64,000 nucleotides of DNA. Origin: Oscillospiraceae bacterium (GTDB taxonomy: Bacteria > Bacillota > Clostridia > Oscillospirales > Ruminococcaceae). The position numbers and the translations under genes are program-made. Of this stretch, positions 50,605 to 60,441 are shown piece by piece. Location of the stretch: NCBI GenBank assembly GCA_014799385.1, contig JAAVIC010000002.1:1-64000 (forward strand). Direction: 5' to 3'. The notes below the pieces were generated by a model. That model was given only the letters and a program-made list of their open reading frames with translations. It searched no databases and was not told the origin of the DNA. Positions within the stretch are counted from its first letter, which is position 1; each line of letters begins with the position of its first letter.

Positions 50605-51144
50605 ATGAAGGAAATCTACATAGTAATAAGCAAGACAGGCACGATTTTATGCAAAATGCTGCGTCTTTTTACTCACGAGGAGTATAACCATGCCTCGCTG
50701 AGTCTGGACGGCGAGCTGAACAGTATGTTCTCGTTCGGGAGGATATATCCGTACATACCGTGGCTGGGCGGTTTCGTGGAGGAAAGTCCTCACTTTGGCA
50801 CGATGAAGCGTTTCTCGGAGACAGAGGTTCGCGTGTTGACCGTATCCGTAAGCGACGAGGTTTATGACAAGCTGAACAATGAACTTCATCAGATGCTCTC
50901 CGATAAGTGCAGCTATCATTACGATGTGTTCGGGCTGATTTGCGCGGCATTCAACAAGGTTTACCGCCGCAAGAATTACTATTACTGCTCCGCCTTTGTG
51001 CGCGATGTACTAGTGAAGCACGGAATCGAAAGCCCGGATTTATTCCCGGAGATCGTCCGCCCGACCGATTTCTTGGAAATTCCCGATTGCAGTGAGATTT
51101 ACAACGGAAAGCTCCGCGAATTTGCCGGCGCGGTCAATACATAA
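50605..51144 (+). CDS. Permuted NlpC/P60 (YiiX-like) family protein
   Basis: EEYNHASLSLDGELNSMFSFGR and YYYCSAFVRDVLVKHGI (His before Cys order). Confidence 0.65.
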   Translation: MKEIYIVISKTGTILCKMLRLFTHEEYNHASLSLDGELNSMFSFGRIYPYIPWLGGFVEESPHFGTMKRFSETEVRVLTVSVSDEVYDKLNNELHQMLSDKCSYHYDVFGLICAAFNKVYRRKNYYYCSAFVRDVLVKHGIESPDLFPEIVRPTDFLEIPDCSEIYNGKLREFAGAVNT

Positions 51145-51173
51145 TAAGTTACTTAATTTGGAAAGAGGTTGGT

Positions 51174-51653
51174 ATGGTCGGCATTTATAAAATCAGAAGT
51201 TTTCAAACGGAAGACGCGGAAGAAGTATCTGCATTAATAGCCAAGACTTTGCGAACGGTAAATATTAAAGATTATTCGGCGGAGTATATTGAGGACAATG
51301 TTTCCTCACATTCGGCAGATGTACTGATCGAATGCGCAGAACACGGACATATGTATGTTGTCTGCGATGATTCGCGGATTATCGGGTGCGGCGCGATTGC
51401 CGGTTATTGGGGAAGTACAACCGAGAGCATTCTGCTTACGATTTTCGTATTGCCCGAGTATCATGGCAAGGGGATTGGAAGATCGATCATTCAAACGCTT
51501 GAACAAGATGAATTCTTTTTAAGGGCAAAACGAATCGAAATCCCCGCGTCAATTACGGCGGTAGAGTTTTATAAGAAAATGGGATATGACTATAAAAACG
51601 GTATTGCCGAAATAGATGATGAACAAGTTTATCGATTAGAGAAGTTTAGATAA
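51174..51653 (+). CDS. GNAT family N-acetyltransferase
   Basis: LTIFVLPEYHGKGIGRSIIQTLEQDE...AVEFYKKMGYDY. Confidence 0.9.
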   Translation: MVGIYKIRSFQTEDAEEVSALIAKTLRTVNIKDYSAEYIEDNVSSHSADVLIECAEHGHMYVVCDDSRIIGCGAIAGYWGSTTESILLTIFVLPEYHGKGIGRSIIQTLEQDEFFLRAKRIEIPASITAVEFYKKMGYDYKNGIAEIDDEQVYRLEKFR

Positions 51654-51666
51654 ATTAAATCCCCCT

Positions 51667-51756
51667 CAGACTGTCGATAAACCCTTATCTACTTTGTCAA
51701 CCGCACACGCGGCAGCCACAAAGGCTAGCCGCAGCGAATAGTAGAAGTATAAGAGA
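51667..51756 (+). repeat. Truncated copy of CAGACTGTCGATAAACCC repeat family
   Basis: AAATCCCCCTCAGACTGTCGATAAACCC joins half a terminator stem directly to the element start seen intact at 37478-37521. Confidence 0.65.
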
Positions 51757-52490
51757 TGATGAATATGGAAGAATTATATCAAAAGGGAATGGAACTGTGG
51801 GAAATGTCTGAACAGATAAGAAAAAGTAGTCAAGTCAATGTTTCAGAATCCCGCAAACAAATGGTCTTTTATGAGAAACAAGCTGTTGAATATTGGAAAC
51901 AAGCTGCCGAGCAAGGGTATGCAAAAGCACAGTATCAATTGGGCTACTATTATTATAACTATGGGTATGGGAGATATAATAACAAAAATAAAAAGGCATT
52001 TGAATGGTACAGCAAGGCTGCTGAACAGGGATATGCTTTAGCACAATATGAATTGGGGTCCTTATATGCCTCCGGAGCAGGTGTACCAATGAATCTTAAA
52101 ATAGGCGATTATTGGTACGAAAAAGCTGCTGAGGGCGGTGTAGCATCTGCCGCAGCTATACTTGGAGATAGGTATAGTGAAGGTAAATCCCGAAATTATA
52201 AAAAGGCAATCTATTGGTACACTAAAGCAGTGGAGCTGGGGTATCAATCATCAGCGGAGCATAGAATCGGATGGTGTTATGAAAAACTCGGAGATTTTGA
52301 TCATGCCGTGGAATGGTATATCAAGGGGGCAGAAAAGGGCATCGGCAATACAGCCTATCACCTTGCAGAACTGTATGAAACCGGAGTAGGTGTACCTAAG
52401 GACATCAAAAAAGCTATAGAATGGTATCGAATATCTGCAAAACAAGGTTTTCCCGCTGCCGATTTGTGGTTGAAAGAAAATGGATTTTAA
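51756..52490 (+). CDS. Sel1-like repeat protein
   Basis: Repeated AEQGYAKAQYQLGYYYY, AEQGYALAQYELGSLYASGAGVPMN, AEKGIGNTAYHLAELYETGVGVPKDIKKAIEWY. Confidence 0.92.
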   Translation: MMNMEELYQKGMELWEMSEQIRKSSQVNVSESRKQMVFYEKQAVEYWKQAAEQGYAKAQYQLGYYYYNYGYGRYNNKNKKAFEWYSKAAEQGYALAQYELGSLYASGAGVPMNLKIGDYWYEKAAEGGVASAAAILGDRYSEGKSRNYKKAIYWYTKAVELGYQSSAEHRIGWCYEKLGDFDHAVEWYIKGAEKGIGNTAYHLAELYETGVGVPKDIKKAIEWYRISAKQGFPAADLWLKENGF

Positions 52491-52686
52491 TTTTTGGGGA
52501 AGATGGGCGGCAGGCAGTTTTCATTCCTAACTGCCGATTTCGACCACGAAAAACGCGTGAAATCGAAATTTACTAATCCCTTGTTGGGAAAATTTTCAAT
52601 GATGGTGAGTCGATTGAGGTTTTATATCATGCTCCGAGGCTAAAATCGGTCATAAGGGTTATTATAGCTTGAGTAGTATAATAAAA

Positions 52687-52712
52687 ATCCCCCTCAAATT
52701 GAGGGGGATTCA
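52687..52712 (+). terminator. Terminator-like hairpin
   Basis: AATCCCCCTC-AAATT-GAGGGGGATT. Confidence 0.7.
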
Positions 52713-52796
52713 TACTGTATAAAAAAGTTAATAAACACTATAACCGTACAGCGAAAAGGTATGAAACCTAATCACACAGTATTGGGAATCGGGATT

Positions 52797-52847
52797 CTTA
52801 AGGGGCATAGCCCCTTAAGCGGGGGTGTGGGGGCAGTGCCCCCACAC
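52797..52847 (-). terminator. Two adjacent hairpins 3' of the AICAR transformylase gene
   Basis: CTTAAGGGGCATAGCCCCTTAAG and GTGTGGGGGCAGTGCCCCCACAC. Confidence 0.65.
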
Positions 52848-52849
52848 TA

Positions 52850-54028
52850 TTAGTGATGGAACAGGCGGATTCCCGTAAATGCCATCGCGATTCCGTACTT
52901 GTCGCAGGTTTCGATTACGTTGTCATCACGGATTGAACCGCCGGGCTGCGCGATGAATTCCACGCCGCTCTTGTGTGCGCGCTCGATGTTGTCTCCGAAC
53001 GGGAAGAACGCGTCCGAGCCGAGCGCAACGCCCTTCATTGTGTCGAGCCACTCGCGCTTCTTTTCACGGGTGAATACCTCGGGCTTAACCTTGAAAATCC
53101 TCTGCCACTCGCCCTCGGCAAGCACGTCCATATAGTCATCGCCGATGTACAAGTCAATCGCGTTGTCGCGGTCGGCGCGGCGAATATCGTCCACAAATTG
53201 CAGATTCATTACGGTAGGGGACTGGCGCAGATACCAGTTGTCCGCCTTTGTTCCCGCAAGACGCGTGCAGTGGATTCGTGACTGCTGACCCGCGCCGATT
53301 CCGATTGCCTGACCTCCGCACGCGTAAGCCACGGAATTGGACTGCGTGTATTTCAGCGTGATCATTGCGATTGCAAGGTCGTGAATTGCGCTTTCGGGAA
53401 TCTCCTTGTTCTTGGTGGGGCGGTTCGCGAACAGCGCGTCATTGATAACAAGTTCGTTTCTGCCTTGCTCGAAGGTGATTCCAAAAACCTGTTTGCGCTC
53501 AATCGGGTCGGGAACGTAATTCTCGTCAATCTTGATGATGTTGTATGTTCCCTTGCGCTTGGATTTGAGAATCTCCAGTGCCTCGGGCTCGTAATCGGGC
53601 GCGATAACTCCGTCCGATACCTCGCGCTGAATGATTTTCGCCGTGGGAACATCGCACTTATCGGACAGCGCAATGAAATCCCCGTAGCTGGACATTCTGT
53701 CCGCGCCGCGCGCTCTCGCATATGCGCAGGCAAGAGGGGAGAGTTCCCCAAGGTCGTCCACCCAGTAGATTTTCGCGAGGGTTTCCGTCAGCGGAAGTCC
53801 GATTGCCGCGCCCGCCGGGGAAACGTGCTTAAAGGAAGTCGCCGCGGGGTAGCCCGTTGCGGCTTTAAGCTCCTTTACAAGCTGCCAGCCGTTGAACGCG
53901 TCCATAAAGTTGATGTAGCCGGGCTTGCCGTTCAACACCTCGATGGGCAGTTCTTTGCCGCCCTCCATAAAGATACGTGACGGCTTTTGGTTCGGGTTGC
54001 ACCCGTACTTGAGTTCCAGTTCGTTCAT
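52850..54028 (-). CDS. purH: Phosphoribosylaminoimidazolecarboxamide (AICAR) formyltransferase, stand-alone (no IMP cyclohydrolase domain)
   Basis: ELKYGCNPNQKPSRIF, TSFKHVSPAGAAIGLPL, SDGVIAPDYEPEALEILKSKRKG, GIGAGQQSRIHCTRLAGTKA; only 392 aa. Confidence 0.92.
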   Translation of the reverse strand: MNELELKYGCNPNQKPSRIFMEGGKELPIEVLNGKPGYINFMDAFNGWQLVKELKAATGYPAATSFKHVSPAGAAIGLPLTETLAKIYWVDDLGELSPLACAYARARGADRMSSYGDFIALSDKCDVPTAKIIQREVSDGVIAPDYEPEALEILKSKRKGTYNIIKIDENYVPDPIERKQVFGITFEQGRNELVINDALFANRPTKNKEIPESAIHDLAIAMITLKYTQSNSVAYACGGQAIGIGAGQQSRIHCTRLAGTKADNWYLRQSPTVMNLQFVDDIRRADRDNAIDLYIGDDYMDVLAEGEWQRIFKVKPEVFTREKKREWLDTMKGVALGSDAFFPFGDNIERAHKSGVEFIAQPGGSIRDDNVIETCDKYGIAMAFTGIRLFHH

Positions 54029-54065
54029 ATTTTTTCCTCCTGTAAAAATTTATATTGCTTAAAAA

Positions 54066-54371
54066 CTAAAGCCAACTTTCAAAGCAATTTATCACCGTAT
54101 ATTTGCCTTGAAGTTCATCTTGAAGCCTTTTCCCGGCGATAACCGCTCTGCGGTTGAAATCTTCTTCCTGTTCCTCCGTCCAACCAACAGACGAACCCGG
54201 GTCGCTCCAATCTATCCGATTATCATATTCATCACATAGAGCGCGCAGTTCTTCCATAAGGCTGTTTGACACCGGCAAAGAATTGTATTTCATACCGCCG
54301 CCGTCAACCCAAGCGCAAGCCCCGAAGTAATCAAACCTAAATTCCAGCTTAGGAAGTTCCGTTTCGTTCAT
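54066..54371 (-). CDS. Small hypothetical protein
   Basis: ORF in a compact co-directional cluster with immunity-like genes. Confidence 0.6.
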   Translation of the reverse strand: MNETELPKLEFRFDYFGACAWVDGGGMKYNSLPVSNSLMEELRALCDEYDNRIDWSDPGSSVGWTEEQEEDFNRRAVIAGKRLQDELQGKYTVINCFESWL

Positions 54372-54383
54372 AAAGTCCCCCTG

Positions 54384-54857
54384 TTATATCGTATTTTTGA
54401 GTTGCCCCGTTAACGTCCAGTAGACGTCAATGTCGGACAACTCATAATTATCAAATTCGTCCTTGCCGCCGAGAAAAAGTGGGACTTTGTACCCTACGCA
54501 ACTGCCCGCAGAGGGCTTTGCACCGCCGTTTTGGAGCCACTTTTCGTATACCCCGGCGGCAATCAGATCGTCAGCATATTCCGAAAGTTCGTTTTGAAAA
54601 TCGCGGATATTCACAATCTCAAAGATCTCATTGGTCGCCACATCGTACATCTTGACAGTCAGATCCGCGTTCACCGCGAAAATTCTGCCAAGCCAGTCAT
54701 ATCCGAACGGAATCACATTACAGTTATTCGGGAACGCATCGCGGATAAGCTGTTGATACTTCTGCGCGTCCTCGCGCGGAATGTTCCTGTACCCGCCGTT
54801 TTCGAGGTCGGCGGGGCGATACTTGTCAATCTCGTTGAAAAACGCTGATATTGTCAT
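54384..54857 (-). CDS. Hypothetical protein, possibly DUF1851/SMI1-type immunity-like
   Basis: VIPFGYDWLGRIFAVNADLTVKMYDVATNEIFEI pattern. Confidence 0.6.
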   Translation of the reverse strand: MTISAFFNEIDKYRPADLENGGYRNIPREDAQKYQQLIRDAFPNNCNVIPFGYDWLGRIFAVNADLTVKMYDVATNEIFEIVNIRDFQNELSEYADDLIAAGVYEKWLQNGGAKPSAGSCVGYKVPLFLGGKDEFDNYELSDIDVYWTLTGQLKNTI

Positions 54858-54869
54858 AAAATATCATCC

Positions 54870-55367
54870 TCAAATAATATCGTCCGAATTCCACTTGTCG
54901 GGTTCGTCCTCAAAACCGTAGTAAACCTCGTCCACAAGCCATTCTCCGTCAACGTTCTTAATCACGAACTTGTGCTTTTCATCAACGCCTCGTGAAAAGT
55001 GTGTTTCCACAACAGCTTTTTTGGCAGTCTTCATAATGAAGTTTATCGTGCATTCGCCGTCAATATAGCTGTATTTCTGCGGATTGCCGAACGAGTTGCT
55101 GTAACCGCGCTCGAATAGCTTGTCGGTAACATAATCCTCGGTAAGCTCGTCCAGACGTTCCTCAAACTCGTCAAAAAGCGCTGTTTTTCCGGGAGCAATC
55201 TGACTTTTCGGGATTCCAATCTCCTCTTTTTTTCTTTCAAGCTCTTGACCGCGTTCAAAAACCTCTTTTTCAAGAGCGTTGAGCTTCCTCAAAAAACCAA
55301 ACAGAAAATCGCATATCTCGTCCTGCTTATCCTTGAATTTCTCGTTTGCCTCGTTAATGATTTTCAT
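54870..55367 (-). CDS. NTF2-fold immunity-like protein, paralog 1
   Basis: YSYIDGECTINFIMKTAKKAVVETHFSRGVDEKHKFVIKNVDGEWLVDEVYYGFEDEPDKWNSDDI; paralogous to next two ORFs. Confidence 0.7.
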   Translation of the reverse strand: MKIINEANEKFKDKQDEICDFLFGFLRKLNALEKEVFERGQELERKKEEIGIPKSQIAPGKTALFDEFEERLDELTEDYVTDKLFERGYSNSFGNPQKYSYIDGECTINFIMKTAKKAVVETHFSRGVDEKHKFVIKNVDGEWLVDEVYYGFEDEPDKWNSDDII

Positions 55368-55859
55368 TTATATGCCTCCCCTATGCCACACCTCGTCATA
55401 CGTTGACCAATGGTTGAACGCGTCAACAAGCCATTCCTCGCCTTGCTTTATCAGCGTGAACCTGTGCTTGGTATCCAGCGTTCCGACTTTGAAGCTCGCC
55501 TCGACAATCGCCCTTTTGGGCTTGTCCATTCGGAAAATTAACACGCAGTCCTCCGCGTCCACCCACCGGTATTTCACGGGTTTGTGAATGCAGTTTCCAT
55601 AACCCTTTGCAAGCAGCTTTTCGGTGCATTTTCCCGAAACTATCCGTTCGTATTCATCGTGAAAATCACTCCACAATGCATCAAATTCGGAGGAGATCTG
55701 TTCGCTGTCAAGCTCGGAGATTTTTTCCTTGATTAGAGTATCACGCTTTCCGAACTTCATTTCGAGAGCGTTGATCTCCCTCAGCAAATCCAAAAGCAGT
55801 TCGCAAACGGTATCTTGAAGATAGCGGAAACGCGGTTCGGCTTGGTTTATGATTTCCAT
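55368..55859 (-). CDS. NTF2-fold immunity-like protein, paralog 2
   Basis: YRWVDAEDCVLIFRMDKPKRAIVEASFKVGTLDTKHRFTLIKQGEEWLVDAF. Confidence 0.7.
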   Translation of the reverse strand: MEIINQAEPRFRYLQDTVCELLLDLLREINALEMKFGKRDTLIKEKISELDSEQISSEFDALWSDFHDEYERIVSGKCTEKLLAKGYGNCIHKPVKYRWVDAEDCVLIFRMDKPKRAIVEASFKVGTLDTKHRFTLIKQGEEWLVDAFNHWSTYDEVWHRGGI

Positions 55860-55867
55860 TGTTCACC

Positions 55868-56353
55868 TCAATTTATGTTGCTGATATGCCACTTGTCGGG
55901 CTTGATTGCAAACCCATAGTAAAACTCGTCTAGGAACCATTTCCCGTCTTTGTTTATAATGACAAATTTGTTTTGTTCGTCAATTCCATTGTTGAAGTGC
56001 GTTTCCACAACCGCTTTTTTTGCGGATTTCATTATGAAATTCACTCTGCAATCGCCGTCAATGTAGCTATATTTCCCATGCTTGGAGAAAGACATACCGT
56101 AACCGCGTGTTAAGAGTTTTTCGGTGCAGCAAGACTTTAGGATTTCTTTGACACGCTCTCCGTATTCATCCCACAACTCGTCCTCTCCGGGAGCCATGAT
56201 GTGAGGTTCGGGACGGTCTTTCTTCAATTCCTCGGAACGTTCGTAGACCTCGCTCTCAAGCTCATTAAGCTGCCGCAGGATACCGAAAAGGAATTCGCAC
56301 ACCTCGTCCTGCATATCCCGAAATTTTTCGCTCGCTTCGTTGATTATTTCCAT
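55868..56353 (-). CDS. NTF2-fold immunity-like protein, paralog 3
   Basis: YSYIDGDCRVNFIMKSAKKAVVETHFNNGIDEQNKFVIINKDGKWFLDEFYYGFAIKPDKWHISNI. Confidence 0.7.
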   Translation of the reverse strand: MEIINEASEKFRDMQDEVCEFLFGILRQLNELESEVYERSEELKKDRPEPHIMAPGEDELWDEYGERVKEILKSCCTEKLLTRGYGMSFSKHGKYSYIDGDCRVNFIMKSAKKAVVETHFNNGIDEQNKFVIINKDGKWFLDEFYYGFAIKPDKWHISNIN

Positions 56354-56358
56354 ATTGC

Positions 56359-57018
56359 CTAATCTCCAAAATCAATCTTTACCTTGTTTTCGATAATGGT
56401 ACGGAAATCCGAGGGATTCAGCATCTGAAAGCGTCCATATTCATTTGCGGCGTCTCCGCCCGACATAAGGCTTTCGTAGCTTTCTCTGAACTCCGCGCGA
56501 ACTGTTTCGTTCTCACTTTCGTAACACTTCCGCGCCGCTTCCTCAGCTAGCTCCGGTGTGCCGAACTGCAAAATGAAATCCATATTGACGATGTAGCCTT
56601 TCCACGGATAAAATCCCTCTTTAGCTACTCGTTTCACAAATTCGTCAAGGTTGTTGAGGCATTCGTCCATCATAGGCATTCCCATTTTGTCGAGCCATTC
56701 CGTGAACTCCTCGACGGTTTTATCCCACGTATCCTCACTCGCAACGTTCCAATCAAGCTCCCCGTTGGGTTTGCAGTCTTGGGAACAGAGCGCGGTGAAA
56801 CAGCGTTTGGTCTTTGTGGAATAAATTGCGAATGAGCCGTAAAAGGTTACGTTTACATCGCTTATGTTGTTCCAACTCGTGTAAAACAGAACCTTAAAGG
56901 TGAAATCCTTGTCCTTTTTTGTCATCCAATGTTTTGATTTTGCGTACTTCCAACCCTTGTCCGCGTACCTTTCAGCGACCTTGGCGCATACGCTGTCAAA
57001 CGCAACTTTTGAGTTCAT
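56359..57018 (-). CDS. Hypothetical protein, possibly DUF4304-like
   Basis: GWKYAKSKHWMTKKDKDFTFKVLFYTSWNNISDVNVTFYGSFAIYS; clustered with immunity-like genes. Confidence 0.6.
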   Translation of the reverse strand: MNSKVAFDSVCAKVAERYADKGWKYAKSKHWMTKKDKDFTFKVLFYTSWNNISDVNVTFYGSFAIYSTKTKRCFTALCSQDCKPNGELDWNVASEDTWDKTVEEFTEWLDKMGMPMMDECLNNLDEFVKRVAKEGFYPWKGYIVNMDFILQFGTPELAEEAARKCYESENETVRAEFRESYESLMSGGDAANEYGRFQMLNPSDFRTIIENKVKIDFGD

Positions 57019-57225
57019 TTATAATTCCTCCTTATTATACATACGGCATAGCGGTGCGCATTTCGCACCGCATTTGCCGACGTGAACAAATTGATACATT
57101 CATTATATCACTATATTTTGGAATTTTCAAGATTTAATGTCAATTTTCGTGATTATCAACAAATTTCGGAATTATATTTATGCAAGTTATACACTTAAGG
57201 AAATGCTGATTAAATCAGTATTTCC

Positions 57226-57753
<528 letters not shown>

Positions 57754-58470
57754 TCACTTGTTTTTGTTGATGATACGGCTCTCGAATTTACCCGTTTCAA
57801 GGTCGATGTAACGAGTGAACAGAGAAACCTTGTTGTCCGCGTTGAGGTTGTTCCACATGAAATCGGTGAACTCATTAAGGCTCATATCGGGAATAACAAC
57901 GTCCTTCGGCTCGCCGACAAAGCTCGGAAGCCTGCCGTTCTCCTCATCACCCGCGTATGTGTGAATAAAGCTGCCCTCGCCGCTTATCGGGTCGGAGTAA
58001 GCGAAGGTGAATCGGCGCGTGGATTTATCGTTTCCGTTCGCGGACTTGAGAATCGACATTGCGTAATTCATACTGTTGTCCTCGAGATGTACGATTCCCG
58101 AAATTCTCGGAGTGAAATTCGGAGCGTCGTCCTCAAATGTGCGGCAGCGCAGCGATTCCTCAAAGGTCATCTGCTTGTCCATTCCCGCGTAGATCGTGTC
58201 GGTCTGGTCGCCGTTGGTGACGATGGTCTTGTTGCCGAGAACCCGCACGGGCGCGTAAATAATCAGGTGCGGGTCGGTCATTTTGCTCTCGTCAAACGCT
58301 TGTGTGCGGATTCCGTCCCCGTCCCCAATAAAAACGCGGTTGCGGCTGTTCTCGCTGCGCCCCATAATAAAGTACGCGATAACCGCCTTTTTGCCGTTCG
58401 GCGACTTGCCGATAACGATTCCTCTGCCGTGATAAGCCAGAGAGTTGAGTTCCTTGTCTAATGTAATCAT
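57754..58470 (-). CDS. purO: IMP cyclohydrolase, archaeal PurO-like family
   Basis: LAYHGRGIVIGKSPNGKKAVIAYFIMGRSENSRNRVFIGDG; MGRSENSRNR motif region; start at 58470 next to GGAGG. Confidence 0.85.
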   Translation of the reverse strand: MITLDKELNSLAYHGRGIVIGKSPNGKKAVIAYFIMGRSENSRNRVFIGDGDGIRTQAFDESKMTDPHLIIYAPVRVLGNKTIVTNGDQTDTIYAGMDKQMTFEESLRCRTFEDDAPNFTPRISGIVHLEDNSMNYAMSILKSANGNDKSTRRFTFAYSDPISGEGSFIHTYAGDEENGRLPSFVGEPKDVVIPDMSLNEFTDFMWNNLNADNKVSLFTRYIDLETGKFESRIINKNK

Positions 58471-58490
58471 TTTGATTTCCTCCATAAATA

Positions 58491-58665
58491 AAGGCAACAC
58501 CGCACAAAGACCGCCTAACGGCTTTGCACGCATCTTGCTTGCATATTTTCCGTCATTTTCGCCCAAAACTCCTCGAAATACGTCAGTATTACTTCGTCGT
58601 TTTGGGCAATCTGACGAAAAATCTGACTGCGCAATATGCGCACAATCTTTGTGCGGTGTTGCCTT
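58491..58665. mobile_element. MITE-like non-coding element, 175 bp
   Basis: Perfect 20-bp terminal inverted repeats AAGGCAACACCGCACAAAGA / TCTTTGTGCGGTGTTGCCTT, flanked by AAATA on both sides (58486-58490, 58666-58670); internal GCCCAAAAC/GTTTTGGGC palindrome. Confidence 0.88.
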
Positions 58666-58731
58666 AAATACCTTAAAACCGTCCCGGATAACAAGACGTT
58701 TTGCACTTCACCGCCCGTAACTTACTGCGGA

Positions 58732-59247
58732 TTATACAATACCGGTCCTGTCAACGTCATTCACGAAATTCCACACTTTGTCGGGCGGGAAATTATCCCA
58801 CGCGCCGCAGCTCTCAAACGGACCGAGGTAGACGAGCTTTCCGTCAAGTATCGTAATTTCCAGACCGTGTTCGACTTCCCAAGTGCAGCCGCACTCCAGA
58901 TGAAATCCTATTCCATCGCCCTCGGGTTTGTCCACGATCAGCACCGACGGATAAATTTCCGTTTTGATTTCCTCGGCGGGCATATCCTCGGTGACATCAA
59001 TGCTCATCTCGTTCCAATCGTCCCATTCATCGCCGCAAATGTCGATGAAATATAAGCAATACCGCTTAGCCGCCTCCCAGATCGCCTGTACGGTTTCCTC
59101 CGGGAGATTTTGCAGGGATTCGGCGCACTTTTCGGCATACTCAATGTCCGCACCATCATACAGCTGAACCTCTATCACCTCGCCGAACAGTTCCCAATCG
59201 AACGAGCCTTCAAGCCCGTATTCGCCCTCAAAAACATCAGTAATCAT
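58732..59247 (-). CDS. Hypothetical protein, possibly DUF6985-like
   Basis: FEGEYGLEGSFDWELFGEVIEVQLYDGADIEYAEKCAESLQNLPEETVQAIWEAAKRY...GCTWEVEHGLEITILDGKLVYLGPF. Confidence 0.65.
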   Translation of the reverse strand: MITDVFEGEYGLEGSFDWELFGEVIEVQLYDGADIEYAEKCAESLQNLPEETVQAIWEAAKRYCLYFIDICGDEWDDWNEMSIDVTEDMPAEEIKTEIYPSVLIVDKPEGDGIGFHLECGCTWEVEHGLEITILDGKLVYLGPFESCGAWDNFPPDKVWNFVNDVDRTGIV

Positions 59248-59797
59248 ATTTCCTCCCAAGCTCTTTTATCCATTCGGGGGCATTTTCGCCGAATGTGATT
59301 ATTTCGCCGTTTTTGTATTCTCCGACTTCAACAAAGCCATTTTCGTTGTCTATAAAATGAACCTCGTCACAAAACGGAAGTATGCGTAAAACGTCCTCGA
59401 AACGCTTGTTAAACCGCCTTGTTACATCGTCCCTCGGAATATCGTGTCCGCCCTTACGCACACGGTTTTCAATTCGTGAAAGGCTTTCGGAAAGCTCGCC
59501 CACGGCGACATAATACAGCCGTACATAAAATCCGCGTTCTCTTGCGGTTTTTATTGTTCTGAGAGTTTTCGCCCCCGACAGCGTTGTTTCTTGCGTAAAG
59601 TTAATGCCGTTTTCAAGGCACTCGGAAATCCTTTTAACGGCTTCTTTACCACCCTGTAATTTATCGCCGCCAAGCCTTGCCGTTATGCGGTCGGCATCGA
59701 TTATAATCCCCAAATCCGTTCGCGATAAATTAAGAGAACCGTAAAGGCTGCTTTTTCCAACACCATTTACACCGCCTATAATCGTGTAGGTTTTCAT
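59237..59797 (-). CDS. P-loop kinase, zeta-toxin-like family
   Basis: YTIIGGVNGVGKSSLYGSL (Walker A), IIDADRITARLGG, FTQETTLSG, FYVRLYYVAVGELSESLSRIENRVRKGGHDIPRDDVTRRF. Confidence 0.85.
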   Translation of the reverse strand: MKTYTIIGGVNGVGKSSLYGSLNLSRTDLGIIIDADRITARLGGDKLQGGKEAVKRISECLENGINFTQETTLSGAKTLRTIKTARERGFYVRLYYVAVGELSESLSRIENRVRKGGHDIPRDDVTRRFNKRFEDVLRILPFCDEVHFIDNENGFVEVGEYKNGEIITFGENAPEWIKELGRKYDY

Positions 59798-60429
59798 TGT
59801 TCGCTGTCCTCAACGTATGCCTTACCGTCTCTAATCGTAATTCTGTCCTCGCAGAACAGCGAAACCGCCTTTGGCAGCAGCTTCCATTCAACATTTTCCA
59901 TTATTTTTTTCTGGAGAGATTCGGGAGTTTCGTCATTGGCAACGTTCACCGTACCTTGGAGGATAATCGCGCCCGCGTCCGCTTTTTCGTTGACAAAATG
60001 GATAGTCGCGCCCGATACCTTCACACCGTATTCCAACGCGGCTTGGTGAACCTTCAGTCCGTAGAATCCCTCGCCGCAGAAGCTCGGAATCAGAGCGGGG
60101 TGAACATTGATGATTTTGTATGGATACTCGCGTGTTACACATTCGTCCAGAATCGTCATAAATCCCGCAAGCACAATTAAATCAGCGTTTTGACGCTTTA
60201 ATTCCGCAAGGATCGCCTCGCTGTATGATTTGCTGTCGGTGTAATTCTTACGGGGAATTACAACGCTTGGGATTTCGTTCTGTTTCGCTCTTTCAAGCGC
60301 GTAAACATCGGGCTTGGAGCTTATCACACAGGTGATTTTTCCTCCCTTGATTTCTCCGCGCTTTTCCGCGTCAATAAGAGCCTGTAAATTGGTTCCGCCG
60401 CCCGAAACCAACGCGACAATGTTTTTCAT
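59794..60429 (-). CDS. purN: Phosphoribosylglycinamide formyltransferase
   Basis: VALVSGGGTNLQALIDA, DLIVLAGFMTIL, KIINVHPALIPSFCGEGFYG, GVKVSGATIHFVNEKADAGAII. Confidence 0.96.
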   Translation of the reverse strand: MKNIVALVSGGGTNLQALIDAEKRGEIKGGKITCVISSKPDVYALERAKQNEIPSVVIPRKNYTDSKSYSEAILAELKRQNADLIVLAGFMTILDECVTREYPYKIINVHPALIPSFCGEGFYGLKVHQAALEYGVKVSGATIHFVNEKADAGAIILQGTVNVANDETPESLQKKIMENVEWKLLPKAVSLFCEDRITIRDGKAYVEDSEQ

Positions 60430-60441
60430 ATGTTCTCCTTA

